This document shows positions 1-8,106 of a stretch of DNA of 64,000 bases, one piece after another. The stretch is from Nostocoides sp. HKS02 (GTDB lineage Bacteria > Actinomycetota > Actinomycetes > Actinomycetales > Dermatophilaceae). Made by a program: the position numbers and the translations under genes. Every line of letters starts with the position of its first letter. Positions within the stretch are counted from its first letter, which is position 1. The notes under the pieces were generated by a model. It made no database searches. It was not told the origin of the DNA and saw only the letters and a program-made list of their open reading frames with translations. The stretch lies in NCBI RefSeq assembly GCF_009707485.1, contig NZ_CP046121.1, forward strand, positions 3,100,001 to 3,164,000, in the 5' to 3' direction.

Positions 1-430
1 CGGCCACCGCGTCGGGTACCCCGCCGACCGGTCCGCCGGTCACGACCCCGCCGTCGACCACGACGACGCCCACGCCCACGACGACCGGCTTGTCGCTGAC
101 CAAGTCCGCTGCCCTGACCACGGACGCGAACAACGACGGCAAGGCCGGGGTCGGGGATGCGATCACGTTCTCGTTCCTGGTGACGAACACGGGCAGTGTG
201 ACGATGCACAACGTGTCCGTGGCCGACCAGCTGGTGGCTCCCGCCGGTCCGGCCGTGTCCGTGTCCTGCCCGGGCACCACCCTGGCGCCGGGCGCCTCGA
301 TGACGTGCACCAGCTCGGGTTACACGGTGACCCAGGCCGACGTGAACGCCGGGTCCGTGGCCAACTCGGCCACCGCGTCGGGTACCCCGCCGACCGGTCC
401 GCCGGTGACGACCCCGCCGTCGACCACGAC
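1..430 (+). repeat. near-identical direct repeat in the surface-protein gene, 366-bp period
   Basis: The stretch at 1-63 recurs almost base for base at 367-429 (both begin CGGCCACCGCGTCGGG). The offset is 366 bp, or 122 codons, one stalk-domain unit. High DNA identity across the linker suggests recent domain duplication. The downstream unit, from about 456, has diverged much more. Confidence 0.8.
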
Positions 431-968
431 CACCCCGGCCTTGATTGACCCAGGTCTGTCCCTGGACAAGAAGGTCTCGGCAATCAGCGACGCGAACCAC
501 AATCACCTGACCGACGTCGGCGACACGATCCAGTGGACGTTTGCTGTCCGCAACACCGGCAATGTGACCTTGCGGGGTGTCGCGATCAACGACGGACTGC
601 TGACGGATGCAGGAATCGTCGTGTCGTGCCCCAAGAGCACCTTGGCGCCGGCAGAGGCGATGACCTGCGCGAGCGCGGCATACACCATCACCCAGGCCGA
701 CGCGGACGCAGGCCACGTGGCCAACACTGCAGTGAGCCGCGGCACGACTCCTCATGGGACACCGGTGGTCTCGCCCCCCGACAGCACGCTGACGCCTGTG
801 GTTTCGGATCCACCGGCGAACAGTGCGATCGGCACGGTCCTGGCCTTCACCGGGGTCTCCCCGGGACTCTTCATGGCGGGCCTGGTCGGGCTAGTGGCCC
901 TCCTGATGGGCCTGCTCCTCGTCTGGATCGGGCGTCGACCGCAGGGGGCCGGAAAGCACCGTTCCTGA
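3..968 (+). CDS. LAFTG-anchored surface protein with DUF11/DUF7507-type repeats (5' partial)
   Basis: The reading frame is open from the window edge, so the 5' end is missing. At least two Ig-like repeats of about 122 residues are visible. Each begins LSL[TD]K, has a central TFxVxNTG strand motif, then xxMTCxS and a Pro/Thr-rich linker. This is the architecture of DUF11/DUF7507 stalk domains of actinobacterial surface proteins. The C-terminus has LAFTG, a hydrophobic helix and a short basic tail (GRRPQGAGKHRS), a cell-wall sorting signal of the LAxTG type used by class E sortases. The protein is probably a wall-anchored stalk or adhesin. Its ligand cannot be read from the sequence. No sortase gene lies in this window. 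Confidence 0.85.
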   Translation, partial: ATASGTPPTGPPVTTPPSTTTTPTPTTTGLSLTKSAALTTDANNDGKAGVGDAITFSFLVTNTGSVTMHNVSVADQLVAPAGPAVSVSCPGTTLAPGASMTCTSSGYTVTQADVNAGSVANSATASGTPPTGPPVTTPPSTTTTPALIDPGLSLDKKVSAISDANHNHLTDVGDTIQWTFAVRNTGNVTLRGVAINDGLLTDAGIVVSCPKSTLAPAEAMTCASAAYTITQADADAGHVANTAVSRGTTPHGTPVVSPPDSTLTPVVSDPPANSAIGTVLAFTGVSPGLFMAGLVGLVALLMGLLLVWIGRRPQGAGKHRS

Positions 969-1012
969 CACTCACGCAGTGATCATCACGCAGCACAGAT
1001 TGAAGGTTGGTT

Positions 1013-1498
1013 GTGAATTCTCATTCATTTCGCTCGGGTACCTCCATGATGGGGTGCGCCCTCGTCGCCGCATCCCTCGCGCTTGGCGCATGCTCAGGGG
1101 GAGGGGGCGCGCCTGCACCGAGCACCACGTCCTCGCCCTCGAGTAGCTCGTCATCCTCGCCTAGCTCGACCTCGTCGCCGTCCACCTCGGCATCGGCGAG
1201 CTCGACAAGCCTGAAGAATGTCAAGGGCGCGGCGACATCGCTCTCGGACTTCAGGTGCAAGGCCACGGACAAGTCGTGGAACGCCACTGGCAAGCTCTCC
1301 AACACCGGCAAGTCGACCCTGACCTACCAGGTCCGGGTGGCGGTGGTGAAGGCCAAGTCCTTCACGGTCGTCGGTACCAAGCAGGCTGACTTCGTGCTCG
1401 AGGCCGGGAAGTCGGTCGACGTGAAGTTCGACCACCTCTACACCGGATCCGGTGATGGTCTGCTGTGCATCCCGTCCGTCGTGACAGGCACCAAGTAG
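1013..1498 (+). CDS. putative secreted lipoprotein
   Basis: A signal peptide ends in a lipobox (LALGAC), followed by a long Ser/Thr/Pro linker of about 45 residues and a C-terminal beta-rich domain of about 95 residues. That domain has two cysteines (FRCKATD, GLLCIPS) that could form a disulfide. The domain resembles FxLYD/DUF4352-like extracellular folds: 'WNATGKLSNTG' followed by 'LTYQVRVAVV' is the typical tissue-level pattern of such beta-sandwiches. GTG at 1013 is chosen over TTG at 1007 because AAGG at 1003-1006 then sits about 6 nt upstream. Lipidation and surface location are well supported. The function is unknown. Confidence 0.75.
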   Translation: MNSHSFRSGTSMMGCALVAASLALGACSGGGGAPAPSTTSSPSSSSSSSPSSTSSPSTSASASSTSLKNVKGAATSLSDFRCKATDKSWNATGKLSNTGKSTLTYQVRVAVVKAKSFTVVGTKQADFVLEAGKSVDVKFDHLYTGSGDGLLCIPSVVTGTK

Positions 1499-1520
1499 CC
1501 GCGGGCACTGGCTGGCACGG

Positions 1521-1715
1521 ATGAGCGCGGCCGACGCGACCCCGGGTGGGATCGTTCACGAGACCACCGTGCGCAGGTGGCGCGGACCCTACGGCGACCA
1601 CTGGTGGGCGGCTGGTCCATGCGCCGACTGCGGATGGAAGGGCGCGGCTGCCGAATCGGAAGGCGCTGCCCTCGCTGACGCGACGCGTCACCGTGAGGAT
1701 GCCGAGATCCGGTGA
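1521..1715 (+). CDS. small CxxC protein, hypothetical
   Basis: This is a 64-residue ORF starting ATG with codon-position GC like its neighbours. It carries a 'YGDHWWAAGPCADCGWKG' segment, with one CxxC pair next to a Trp-rich motif, followed by an acidic/Ala helix. Short actinobacterial proteins with a 'W.A.C.CGW' core exist, which makes a real gene plausible. I see no strong ribosome binding site and cannot name a family. It could instead be a spurious ORF between the lipoprotein and the adhesin gene. Confidence 0.45.
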   Translation: MSAADATPGGIVHETTVRRWRGPYGDHWWAAGPCADCGWKGAAAESEGAALADATRHREDAEIR

Positions 1716-1973
1716 GGCGTGCCCAGCGTCCGAACCCGTGCTGCTCCGGCATGTCGCCCTCTCGGGTGAGGTGGCCAGGGGTCACGACACGCCTGACCAC
1801 CTCACACTCTGGAGACGACTCGCACCGGCGTGTATGACGGACGCTGGCAGATGCGCGTGAGAGGCCGGGGCCTCCTGCCGTAACGAGCTGGACTCTCCGC
1901 GTCACGATTCCGTGGCTGTGGGCTCCCTCCACTAGGGGAACACATTCAAACCACAGCAAACGGGGGAAAGACC

Positions 1974-3314
1974 ATGCATCATTCATCTCTGCCTGCCGCG
2001 GGTGCGGGACGGGCCTCGCGTCGACCATCCGGCGAGCGTCCGCGCGGTGGGGTGTTGGCGGCGCTCGGGGTGGCTCTGGCCGTCCTTTCCGTCTGCGTCT
2101 TCGCCGTGCCGGCCCGCGCGTCCGTGATCGCCGGCGCAATCACCTCGCTGACGACCACGTCCACCAACACCCAGCAGTACGACCGGGTGGACATCGCCTG
2201 CACGTGGGCGGTGCCCGACGGCTCGTCACCAGGCGACACGTTTACGATGCAGCTGCCGCCTGAGCTCCGCTGGTTCGGGTCGTCCAGTTTTGCCCTCAAA
2301 GCGCCGTCCGGTGAGGTCGTCGCCACTGCCCAGGCCAGCCCGAGCGGTCTGGTCACCTTCACGCTCACGGACTTCGTGCGCACCCATCCGCTGAACGTGC
2401 ACGGCGACTGCGCCTTCTCGACGCAGTACGTCCTCGCGGGCACGGGTCACGACGTCACCGTGCAGTTCGCGGTCGGGTCCACGGTCATCCCGCTGGTGAT
2501 CAAGACCGGTGCCCCGTGTACCCAGAACTGCGTCCCCAGCCACACCCAGGCGTTCAAGACGACCTGGTGGAGTGACGGGACCCAGCAGCGGGCGGAATCG
2601 CGGATCGTGGCGCCGCCCACGACGGGCGACGTCACCACGGTGACCCTGACGGACACGCCGCAAGCGGGGCTGGCCCTGGACTGCGCGACGGTCGTCCCAC
2701 GCATCGGGCGATCGCTGGGCGCGGACGGACTTGTGATCCAACCGGGCGACGCAGGGCTCTATCCGCCGCAGGTGGTGTGCAGCCCGACGAGCCTGAGCGT
2801 CACTTGGACGGGCGTCCCGGCAGGCGAGTACACCGAGGTCAACGTCCAGAGCGCCATCACCGAACCGACCCTGGCGCGCTACACCAACACGGGCGTCGTC
2901 ACGCTGAACGGGGTCACGGTGCCGGTGCAGAGTGAGCTGGCCAGGACCGACGGTGGCGGGACGGCCTCGGGTGAGACTCCGTCCCCGAGCCCAACGCCGA
3001 GCACCAGCCCAACGCCGAGCACCAGGCCAACGCCCAGCACCAGCCCAACGCCGAGTACCACCGCGACGACGACGCCCTCGGGGGCTGCGCCGACGGTGAC
3101 CCATCCGCCGGTCACTCCCAGCGCGCAGACCTCGACGCCGACCGTCCAGAGCACCACCTCCGCGGCGGCTGAGGTGACGGGTTCGGCCCTCGCATTCACC
3201 GGTGCGGCCCCGTGGCCGGTTGTCGTCACCGCGCTGGCCCTGCTCGGCGTGGGCGGCCTCGCGCTGGTGACACGGGCGGTGCTCGCCTCGAGGCGGCGAT
3301 CTCACGCGGCGTAG
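1974..3314 (+). CDS. LAFTG-anchored cell-surface adhesin-like protein
   Basis: A 446-residue exported protein. A signal peptide (hydrophobic about residues 26-48, cleavage near ARASV) is followed by an Ig-like region (about 50-170) with the 'QYDRVDIACTW.VPDG..PGDTF' pattern. That pattern is seen in collagen- or fibrinogen-binding type adhesin domains. A second beta domain (about 175-325) follows, then a repetitive Pro-Thr-Ser stalk (about 335-365). The C-terminus has a LAFTG sorting signal, a membrane helix and a basic RRRSH tail. A GGGGGAAAG ribosome binding site lies just upstream of the ATG. Its last 13 bp overlap modC tail to tail. It is probably anchored by the same sortase as the surface protein at the window start. 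Ligand unknown. Confidence 0.85.
   Translation: MHHSSLPAAGAGRASRRPSGERPRGGVLAALGVALAVLSVCVFAVPARASVIAGAITSLTTTSTNTQQYDRVDIACTWAVPDGSSPGDTFTMQLPPELRWFGSSSFALKAPSGEVVATAQASPSGLVTFTLTDFVRTHPLNVHGDCAFSTQYVLAGTGHDVTVQFAVGSTVIPLVIKTGAPCTQNCVPSHTQAFKTTWWSDGTQQRAESRIVAPPTTGDVTTVTLTDTPQAGLALDCATVVPRIGRSLGADGLVIQPGDAGLYPPQVVCSPTSLSVTWTGVPAGEYTEVNVQSAITEPTLARYTNTGVVTLNGVTVPVQSELARTDGGGTASGETPSPSPTPSTSPTPSTRPTPSTSPTPSTTATTTPSGAAPTVTHPPVTPSAQTSTPTVQSTTSAAAEVTGSALAFTGAAPWPVVVTALALLGVGGLALVTRAVLASRRRSHAA
2992..3062 (+). repeat. short tandem repeat encoding the Pro-Thr-Ser stalk
   Basis: Units close to CCAACGCCGAGCACCAG repeat about four times with small variations. They encode (S/R)PTPST steps of the wall-spanning stalk. 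Copy number is likely variable between strains. Confidence 0.75.
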
Positions 3315-4342
3315 ACGGCAACCTCGCTGGCCTTGACCGACAGCACGACCGGTGTTCCGGGCACCAGATCGAGCTCCGCGACTGCGGCCGGCGTCACCTC
3401 GGCGGCGATGTATGCCGTGCGCACGCGGATCTGGTGTCCGTGCGGCTCCAGTTCGGTGACCACGGCTCTGATCGTGTTGCGGGGGCTGCCTGACGGGGCC
3501 TGGCGGAAGACGCTCACCGCGCTCGGGCTGAACACCGCCACCGCGGCCTGGCCGTCGACCAGCGGATCGTCGTGCAGGCCTTCGACCCGCAGACCGGCCG
3601 AGGTGACGACGGCCGACCGGTCTGCGGTGCCGCGCACGAGGTTCAGTCCGGCGCTGCGTGCCGCAAAGGCGCTGGTCGGCCGGGTCAGCACCTGGGTCGT
3701 CGGCCCATGTTCGACGACCCGGCCCTGGTCGACCACCGCCACCTCGTCAGCCAGGAGGACGGCGTCGAGGATGTCGTGGGTGACCAGCACGGTGGTGCGG
3801 CCAGCCAGGACCCGCCGCAGGAGCTGGCGCACGGCGGGCGTGGCCTCGACGTCGAGCGACGACAACGGCTCGTCGAGAAGCAGGAGTCGTGGGTCGGTCG
3901 CCAACGCCCGTGCAACAGCCACCCGTTGCGCCTGGCCGCCGGAGAGCTGATGCGGCCGGCGGTCCGCCAGCTCGCTGGCGCCCACCTCGCCGAGCCAGTG
4001 CGCCGCCCGATCGCGAGCCTGGGCACGCGGCATACCAGCGCTGCGCAGGCCGAAGGCCACGTTGTCTGCTGCGGACAGGTGAGGAAACAGCCGCGGCTCC
4101 TGGGCCAGGAGGGCGACTCCGCGCCGGTGGGCCGGCACCCAGACGCCCTCGTCGGAGTACAACGCTCGGCCGTCGAGGTCGATCCGTCCCGCGTCCGGCC
4201 GGAGCAGTCCCGCGATGCAGCCGAGCAAGGAGGACTTCCCCGCGCCATTGGGGCCGAGCACCGCGACGGTCCGCCCCTGCTGGACCGCCAGCGTGACCTC
4301 AAGATCTCTCGTGGCGAGTCGCAGGTGGGCGTTGAGGCTCAC
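3302..4342 (-). CDS. modC: molybdate ABC transporter ATP-binding protein ModC
   Basis: ATPase of the molybdate (possibly tungstate) importer. Visible are Walker A (GPNGAGKSS), the Q-loop, the signature [15 protein letters not shown], Walker B (LLLLDEP) and the switch histidine (VLVTHD). A C-terminal TOBE domain (about residues 270-345) is typical of ModC and binds the oxyanion. GTG at 4342 is preferred because it forms a GTGA overlap with the modB stop, as at the modA/modB junction. GTG at 4351 is possible. It is the last gene of a four-gene operon, and its 3' end overlaps the adhesin gene on the opposite strand. Confidence 0.92.
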   Translation of the reverse strand: MSLNAHLRLATRDLEVTLAVQQGRTVAVLGPNGAGKSSLLGCIAGLLRPDAGRIDLDGRALYSDEGVWVPAHRRGVALLAQEPRLFPHLSAADNVAFGLRSAGMPRAQARDRAAHWLGEVGASELADRRPHQLSGGQAQRVAVARALATDPRLLLLDEPLSSLDVEATPAVRQLLRRVLAGRTTVLVTHDILDAVLLADEVAVVDQGRVVEHGPTTQVLTRPTSAFAARSAGLNLVRGTADRSAVVTSAGLRVEGLHDDPLVDGQAAVAVFSPSAVSVFRQAPSGSPRNTIRAVVTELEPHGHQIRVRTAYIAAEVTPAAVAELDLVPGTPVVLSVKASEVAVYAA

Positions 4343-5157
4343 AACGCCCACCTGGCACGCTTCGTCAGCCCGATGACCAGGACGGAGATGGCGACCAGGA
4401 GCAGCGAGAGCGCCACCGCTGCCTGCGGGTCGGTTTCGCGTTGGAGGTAGATCTCGAGCGGCAGGGTCCGGGTGACTCCTTGCAGGCTGCCGGCGAACGT
4501 GATCGTGGCGCCGAACTCACCGAGGGCGCGGGCGAAAGCGAGGACTGCACCCGAGGCCAACCCCGGCGCGACCAACGGCAGTGTGACCCGGAGGAACACC
4601 CTGGTCGGGCTCGCCCCCAAGGTTGCAGCGATCTCCTCGAAGCGCTGCCCGCCGGTGCGCAGTGCGCCCTCGAGACTCACCACGAGGAACGGGAGTGCGA
4701 CGAAGGTCTGCGCCATGACCACGGCAGTCGTGGAGAAGGCGATCTGCAGGCCGAGTACCTCGATGGTGTGCCCCAGCAGCCCACGTCGCCCGAACGTGTA
4801 CAGCAGGGCGATGCCGCCGACGACGGGAGGCAGCACGAGGGGCAACAGCACCAGCGAACGGACGACGGACTGCCCACGAAAGCTCGTCCGCGCCAGCACC
4901 AAGGCCATGGGGACGCCGAACAGCACGCACAGGAGGGTGCTGGCGACCGAGGTGCGCAGGCTCAGCGCGAGGGCAGCCCGCGAGGAGTCGCTCGAGATCA
5001 GGGCGCCGAACCGTGCCCAGTCGACCCGCGTCAGCATCGCGACCAGCGGCAGGGCGACGAACAGGCCGCCGAGCGCGGCCGGCAGGAAGACCCACGAAGG
5101 CAAGCCGAGCCGTGGGGCCCGGGTCAGCTCCCCAGTCGTCGTGCGGGTCAGCGTCAC
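4339..5157 (-). CDS. modB: molybdate ABC transporter permease ModB
   Basis: Inner-membrane permease of the molybdate importer, 272 residues with about six hydrophobic helices. The cytoplasmic loop that contacts ModC is recognisable ([15 protein letters not shown], with EAA-type signature, about residues 175-190), as is '[15 protein letters not shown]', a hallmark of CysT/ModB permeases. Start is GTG at 5157, overlapping the modA TGA as GTGA, which implies translational coupling. The longer reading frame upstream overlaps modA and is not needed. Confidence 0.92.
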   Translation of the reverse strand: MTLTRTTTGELTRAPRLGLPSWVFLPAALGGLFVALPLVAMLTRVDWARFGALISSDSSRAALALSLRTSVASTLLCVLFGVPMALVLARTSFRGQSVVRSLVLLPLVLPPVVGGIALLYTFGRRGLLGHTIEVLGLQIAFSTTAVVMAQTFVALPFLVVSLEGALRTGGQRFEEIAATLGASPTRVFLRVTLPLVAPGLASGAVLAFARALGEFGATITFAGSLQGVTRTLPLEIYLQRETDPQAAVALSLLLVAISVLVIGLTKRARWAL

Positions 5158-5966
5158 GGGGCCTTGCCGAACCCCGCGGTGGCCAGCACCCGCTGACCCA
5201 GCTCGCCGGTCACCGCATCGACGAAGGCCTGGGCGAGGGCGGCGTTCCGGCTGCTCTTGAGCGGCGCGATGGGGTAGGTGTTCACGACTCTCGACGAGTC
5301 GGCGAACGGCACACCGTGGACCGTCGACCCAGCCGCCTTGACGTCGGTGACGTAGACGAGTCCCGCATCGGCCTCGCCCGAGCTCACCTTGCCGAGGACA
5401 TCGGTGACGGACTGCTCCTCGCTCACCGGCCTGATCCGTATGCCGGCCGCCGCCTCCACCTTGGCCGCCGCCGAGCCGCACGGCACGACGGGCGCGCACA
5501 GGACGACCTTGACCCCAGGCTTCGCGAGGTCTGCCAGTGCGGTGACCTTGGCAGGGTTGTCGGGCGGCACGGCGATCTCGAGCGTGTTCGTCGCGAACGC
5601 CACTGGGGGAGCGGCGGTGAGGGAGTCGCGGACTGCCTTGGCCATGTTTGCCGTGTCGGCTGAGGCGAACACGTCGGCGGTAGCACCCTGCTGGAGCTGG
5701 GCCACCAGGTCGGATGACCCGGCGAAGCTGAACATGACCCTGGCGCCCGGGTGGGCCTTGGCGAACGCGGCGCCGATGCTGGTGAAGGTCTTCTTGAGCG
5801 AGGCCGCCGCGAACACCGTGAGCTCACCGGTCACCGCGGCGGACCCTGACGTGCTCGACCCCGACCCGCTAGAGGCGCTCGACCCGCTCGATCCCGCACA
5901 CGCGGACGTGCCGAACACCAAGCTCAGGGACGCGACGGCGGTCATCGCCGCGAGACGGCGGGTCAT
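5154..5966 (-). CDS. modA: molybdate-binding lipoprotein ModA
   Basis: Extracytoplasmic binding protein of the importer, 270 residues. A signal sequence ends in TSAC, a plausible lipidation cysteine, followed by a Ser/Gly linker. The mature part starts with '[14 protein letters not shown]' and continues with '[23 protein letters not shown]', the standard ModA/Wtp oxyanion-binding pattern. ATG at 5966 overlaps the stop of the upstream regulator gene as ATGA. The protein feeds ModB/ModC encoded immediately downstream. Confidence 0.93.
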   Translation of the reverse strand: MTRRLAAMTAVASLSLVFGTSACAGSSGSSASSGSGSSTSGSAAVTGELTVFAAASLKKTFTSIGAAFAKAHPGARVMFSFAGSSDLVAQLQQGATADVFASADTANMAKAVRDSLTAAPPVAFATNTLEIAVPPDNPAKVTALADLAKPGVKVVLCAPVVPCGSAAAKVEAAAGIRIRPVSEEQSVTDVLGKVSSGEADAGLVYVTDVKAAGSTVHGVPFADSSRVVNTYPIAPLKSSRNAALAQAFVDAVTGELGQRVLATAGFGKAP

Positions 5967-6367
5967 GACACGCCCTCGGCCGTCTCGACGATGACCGTGG
6001 TGGACTTGACCACCGCGATGGCCACCGAGCCCAGCTCTAGCCCGAGGTCGCGGACTGCCTCGCTGCTCATCAACGACACCACCCGAAACGGCCCGCACTG
6101 CATCTCGACCTGCGCCATGACCTTGTCCTGGACGATGTCGGTGACCAGTCCGACGAACCGGTTGCGCGCCGACCGGCCCACGCCTGTCGGGTCGGTGGCG
6201 GTGCGCGCCTGGTCGCGCGCCAGCAGGGCGACCTGATAGCCGTCGACGACCTTGCGACCGGCGTCGTCGGCCTCGGCGGGGAGCGCCCCGCTGTCCACCC
6301 ACCGGCGCACGGTGTCGTCGCTGACCCCCAGGAAGGAAGCGGCATCCCTAATCCGTAGTTGCGTCAC
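5963..6367 (-). CDS. MerR-type HTH plus TOBE regulator, ModE/MopI-like
   Basis: First gene of the molybdate operon. It has an N-terminal excisionase/MerR-type helix-turn-helix ('IRDAASFLGVSDDTVRRWVDSG') and a C-terminal single TOBE/Mop domain (about residues 65-130, 'NRFVGLVTDIVQDKVMAQV'). This is the layout of small actinobacterial molybdate-responsive DNA-binding proteins. It probably senses molybdate through TOBE and regulates this operon. GTG at 6367 is chosen because TATGCT lies 7 nt upstream, a leaderless promoter layout. The in-frame ATG at 6379 would overlap that -10 box. Confidence 0.82.
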   Translation of the reverse strand: MTQLRIRDAASFLGVSDDTVRRWVDSGALPAEADDAGRKVVDGYQVALLARDQARTATDPTGVGRSARNRFVGLVTDIVQDKVMAQVEMQCGPFRVVSLMSSEAVRDLGLELGSVAIAVVKSTTVIVETAEGVS

Positions 6368-6374
6368 AGAGTGA

Positions 6375-6380
6375 AGCATA
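6375..6380 (-). promoter_or_regulatory. -10 box of the mod operon, leaderless start
   Basis: On the minus strand TATGCT ends 7 nt before the GTG at 6367. That spacing puts the transcript start at or within a base or two of the start codon. The -35 element is weak. Confidence 0.5.
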
Positions 6381-6409
6381 GATCCGCAGATGCGGTCGTG
6401 GCGTGAGTT

Positions 6410-7384
6410 TCAGCCCGCCTCTGCGGGGTCGGGCGGTTCCTCGGCCCCGGCCTTCTCGTCCCCCTGCGCCCACTCCAGCAGGGGATCGATGGAGAAGACC
6501 GCATCGTCGATGCCGGCGTGGAGGTCGCCCAGCTCGGCATACCGAGCGGGAACGGTGGCGATCGTGAAGTCGCCCGGCGTCACGTCGTCGACCTCCGACC
6601 ACTGGATGGGGGTCGACACCGTGCCCTCGGGGTTGCCGCGCACCGAGTACGCGCTGGCGATGGTGTGGTCCCGGGCGTTCTGGTTGTAGTCGACGAACAG
6701 GTCGGCAGGGTCGCGGTCCTTGCGCCACCACGTCGTCGTGACGTCGTCGGGCATCCGCCGCTCCACCTCTCGAGCGAATGCCAGGGCCGCGCGGCGAACG
6801 TCCTTGAAACCCCACTCCGGCGCGATGCGCACGTAGATGTGCATTCCGGAGCCGCCACTGGTCTTCGGCCACCCCACGGCGCCGAGCTCGTCGAGCACCT
6901 CGTGGGCCACGTGCGCCACGCGTTGCACCCTCGACCACGGGCAGGCCGGCCCGGGGTCGAGGTCGATGCGCCACTCGTCGGGCTTCTCGACGTCGGCACG
7001 GCGTGAGTTCCAGGGGTGGAACTCCACGGTGCTCATCTGCACAGCCCACGCAATTTGTGCAATTTCGGTGACACATAGTTCGTCGGCTGTGCGGTTGTAT
7101 CGGGGGAATTTGACCCGCACCGTCTCAATCCATGGCGGCGCGCCCTGCGGCACGCGCTTTTGGTGCACCTTCTCGCCCGTGACCCCCTCAGGGAAGCGAT
7201 GCAGCATGCACGGCCGATCACGCAGCGCGTTGACGATCCCGTCGCTCACCGATCGGTAGTAGTTAACGAGGTCGAGTTTCGTCTCACCCCGAGCGGGGAA
7301 GTAGACGCGGTCGGGGTTGGTGATTCGCACGTCACGCTCCCCGACCTCGATGTCTACAGCGGGAGAGCCCTTGGATCCGGCCAC
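6410..7384 (-). CDS. ligD: LigD-type NHEJ polymerase/primase domain protein (hybrid gene)
   Basis: A standalone PolDom of the LigD/AEP family, about 324 residues, which adds nucleotides at DNA ends during non-homologous end joining. Recognisable are 'NPDRVYFPARGETKLDLV', 'RVPQGAPPW', the metal-binding 'RIDLDPGP', 'SGGSGMHIYVRI' and 'FVDYNQN'. No ligase or Ku gene is in the window. Codon use changes abruptly near 7034-7042. The N-terminal third (about 115 codons) uses many A/T third bases, while the rest matches the host. A truncated, host-like copy of that same N-terminal third lies at 10459-10929. The gene therefore looks like a donor 5' end joined to a resident 3' end, and it is intact and probably functional. 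Confidence 0.88.
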   Translation of the reverse strand: MAGSKGSPAVDIEVGERDVRITNPDRVYFPARGETKLDLVNYYRSVSDGIVNALRDRPCMLHRFPEGVTGEKVHQKRVPQGAPPWIETVRVKFPRYNRTADELCVTEIAQIAWAVQMSTVEFHPWNSRRADVEKPDEWRIDLDPGPACPWSRVQRVAHVAHEVLDELGAVGWPKTSGGSGMHIYVRIAPEWGFKDVRRAALAFAREVERRMPDDVTTTWWRKDRDPADLFVDYNQNARDHTIASAYSVRGNPEGTVSTPIQWSEVDDVTPGDFTIATVPARYAELGDLHAGIDDAVFSIDPLLEWAQGDEKAGAEEPPDPAEAG

Positions 7385-7405
7385 GGGGCCAACATAGCCG
7401 GGTTC
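7034..7405 (-). repeat. donor copy of duplicated ligD promoter and 5' segment
   Basis: This stretch aligns along its full length with 10576-10947, including the sequence upstream of the start codon (CCAACATAGCC in both). Most differences are at third codon positions, where this copy is the A/T-richer one. It begins the functional hybrid ligD gene. Confidence 0.75.
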
Positions 7406-7408
7406 CCC

Positions 7409-7786
7409 TTACGGTGGCTGGGCATCGGTGGGCGCGGACTTCGAGACCGAGTGACCCATCGCCTCCTCGTATTCAGCGAGCAAGTCGTTGGACAACCGAC
7501 CCACGCGATGAACCGGGCGGCCTTGGGCCGCCAACCAGGCCCTGATGTCCGCGCTGCAGTATCCAAGTTTTTGAAGGCGCGAGCGGCTCGACTCCTCCCT
7601 CTGGGCCCTGAGGGCGGCGTACTCGACAGGGTCCTGCGGGAGTTCTCCGCGACGATGTGCTTGGACGAGCGCTGGGACCAGGATGTCCCAGAACTCGGCC
7701 CATGCTTCCTCCTTGGTTGGCAAGTCAGGTCCGGTCTCCAGGGGCGGCGGCCCGCAACCTCGTCTCCGTTGAACCCATTTGGTCAT
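7409..7786 (-). CDS. small protein with Lsr2-C-terminal-like DNA-binding domain
   Basis: 125 residues. The C-terminal part, 'ADIRAWLAAQGRPVHRVGR' followed by LSNDLLAEYEEA, matches the pattern of the Lsr2 C-terminal domain ('IR.WA...G..VS.RGRIP..V..AY..A'). That domain binds AT-rich DNA through an RGR loop. Here the loop is VGR, so minor-groove binding may be altered. The N-terminal half (acidic, Trp-rich, 'EEAWAEFWDILVPALVQAH') is unlike the Lsr2 dimerisation domain. The gene diverges from the controller gene, and the shared 61-bp spacer holds a C-box. It may be a regulator or silencing-related factor of the island. The assignment rests on the motif only. Confidence 0.55.
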   Translation of the reverse strand: MTKWVQRRRGCGPPPLETGPDLPTKEEAWAEFWDILVPALVQAHRRGELPQDPVEYAALRAQREESSRSRLQKLGYCSADIRAWLAAQGRPVHRVGRLSNDLLAEYEEAMGHSVSKSAPTDAQPP

Positions 7787-7800
7787 GCAAGCAGGATGCT

Positions 7801-7824
7801 ACTTATAGTCTGTCGACTCAAGAG
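7801..7824. promoter_or_regulatory. C-box-like operator in divergent promoter region
   Basis: ACTTATAGTC at 7801-7810, spacer TGTC, then GACTCAAGAG at 7815-7824. Restriction-modification controller proteins bind paired half-sites of the form GACT-TAT-AGTC separated by about 4 bp (C.AhdI/C.Esp1396I class). The first half-site matches except its outermost base. The second keeps GACT. TATAAG on the minus strand, a possible -10 for the Lsr2-like gene, overlaps the box, so both divergent genes could be controlled. Confidence 0.6.
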
Positions 7825-7847
7825 ATGCACGTTGGCAACCTCTGGGC

Positions 7848-8072
7848 GTGCCTCCCTCTACCCGCGAGCCTCGCTTGGTCGACTTCGGGGCGCGAGTGCG
7901 GGAACTCCGTGAGGAACGTGGCTGGTCACAGGAAGTCTTAGCCGAGCGCGCAGGTGTCCATCGGACTTACGTCGGGTCTGTCGAGCGCGGCGAACGCAAC
8001 GTGAGCCTGAAGAACATCTATGCGCTGGCTGAGGCGCTCGCCGTGCGTGCGAGGGACCTCTTTCCGGCATAG
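7848..8072 (+). CDS. XRE-family controller-type (C-protein-like) regulator
   Basis: A 74-residue single helix-turn-helix protein: 'FGARVRELREERGWSQEVLA', then AGVHRTYVGSVERGERNVSL and 'NIYALAEALAVRARDLF'. The 'HRTY...ERGERN.SL.NI..LA.AL' pattern is that of controller proteins of type II restriction-modification systems, and a C-box lies just upstream. No methyltransferase or classical endonuclease accompanies it, so it may have been recruited to time expression of the Lsr2-like and defence genes. Start GTG at 7848; TTG at 7875 is an alternative close to the conserved core. Convergent with the DUF4238 gene. Confidence 0.75.
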   Translation: MPPSTREPRLVDFGARVRELREERGWSQEVLAERAGVHRTYVGSVERGERNVSLKNIYALAEALAVRARDLFPA

Positions 8073-8106
8073 ATCGCCAGTCGACGCACTGGGGCATGTC
8101 ATCGGT

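Noticed and set aside
1546..1860. overlapping 104-codon plus-strand frame
   Set aside because: Out of frame with the better-supported 64-residue CxxC protein and without family motifs or a ribosome binding site.
6410..7384. intact ligD treated as a simple native gene with a paralogue
   Set aside because: The composition break at about 7034 and the matching break in the truncated copy indicate a hybrid gene from recombination rather than ordinary duplication.
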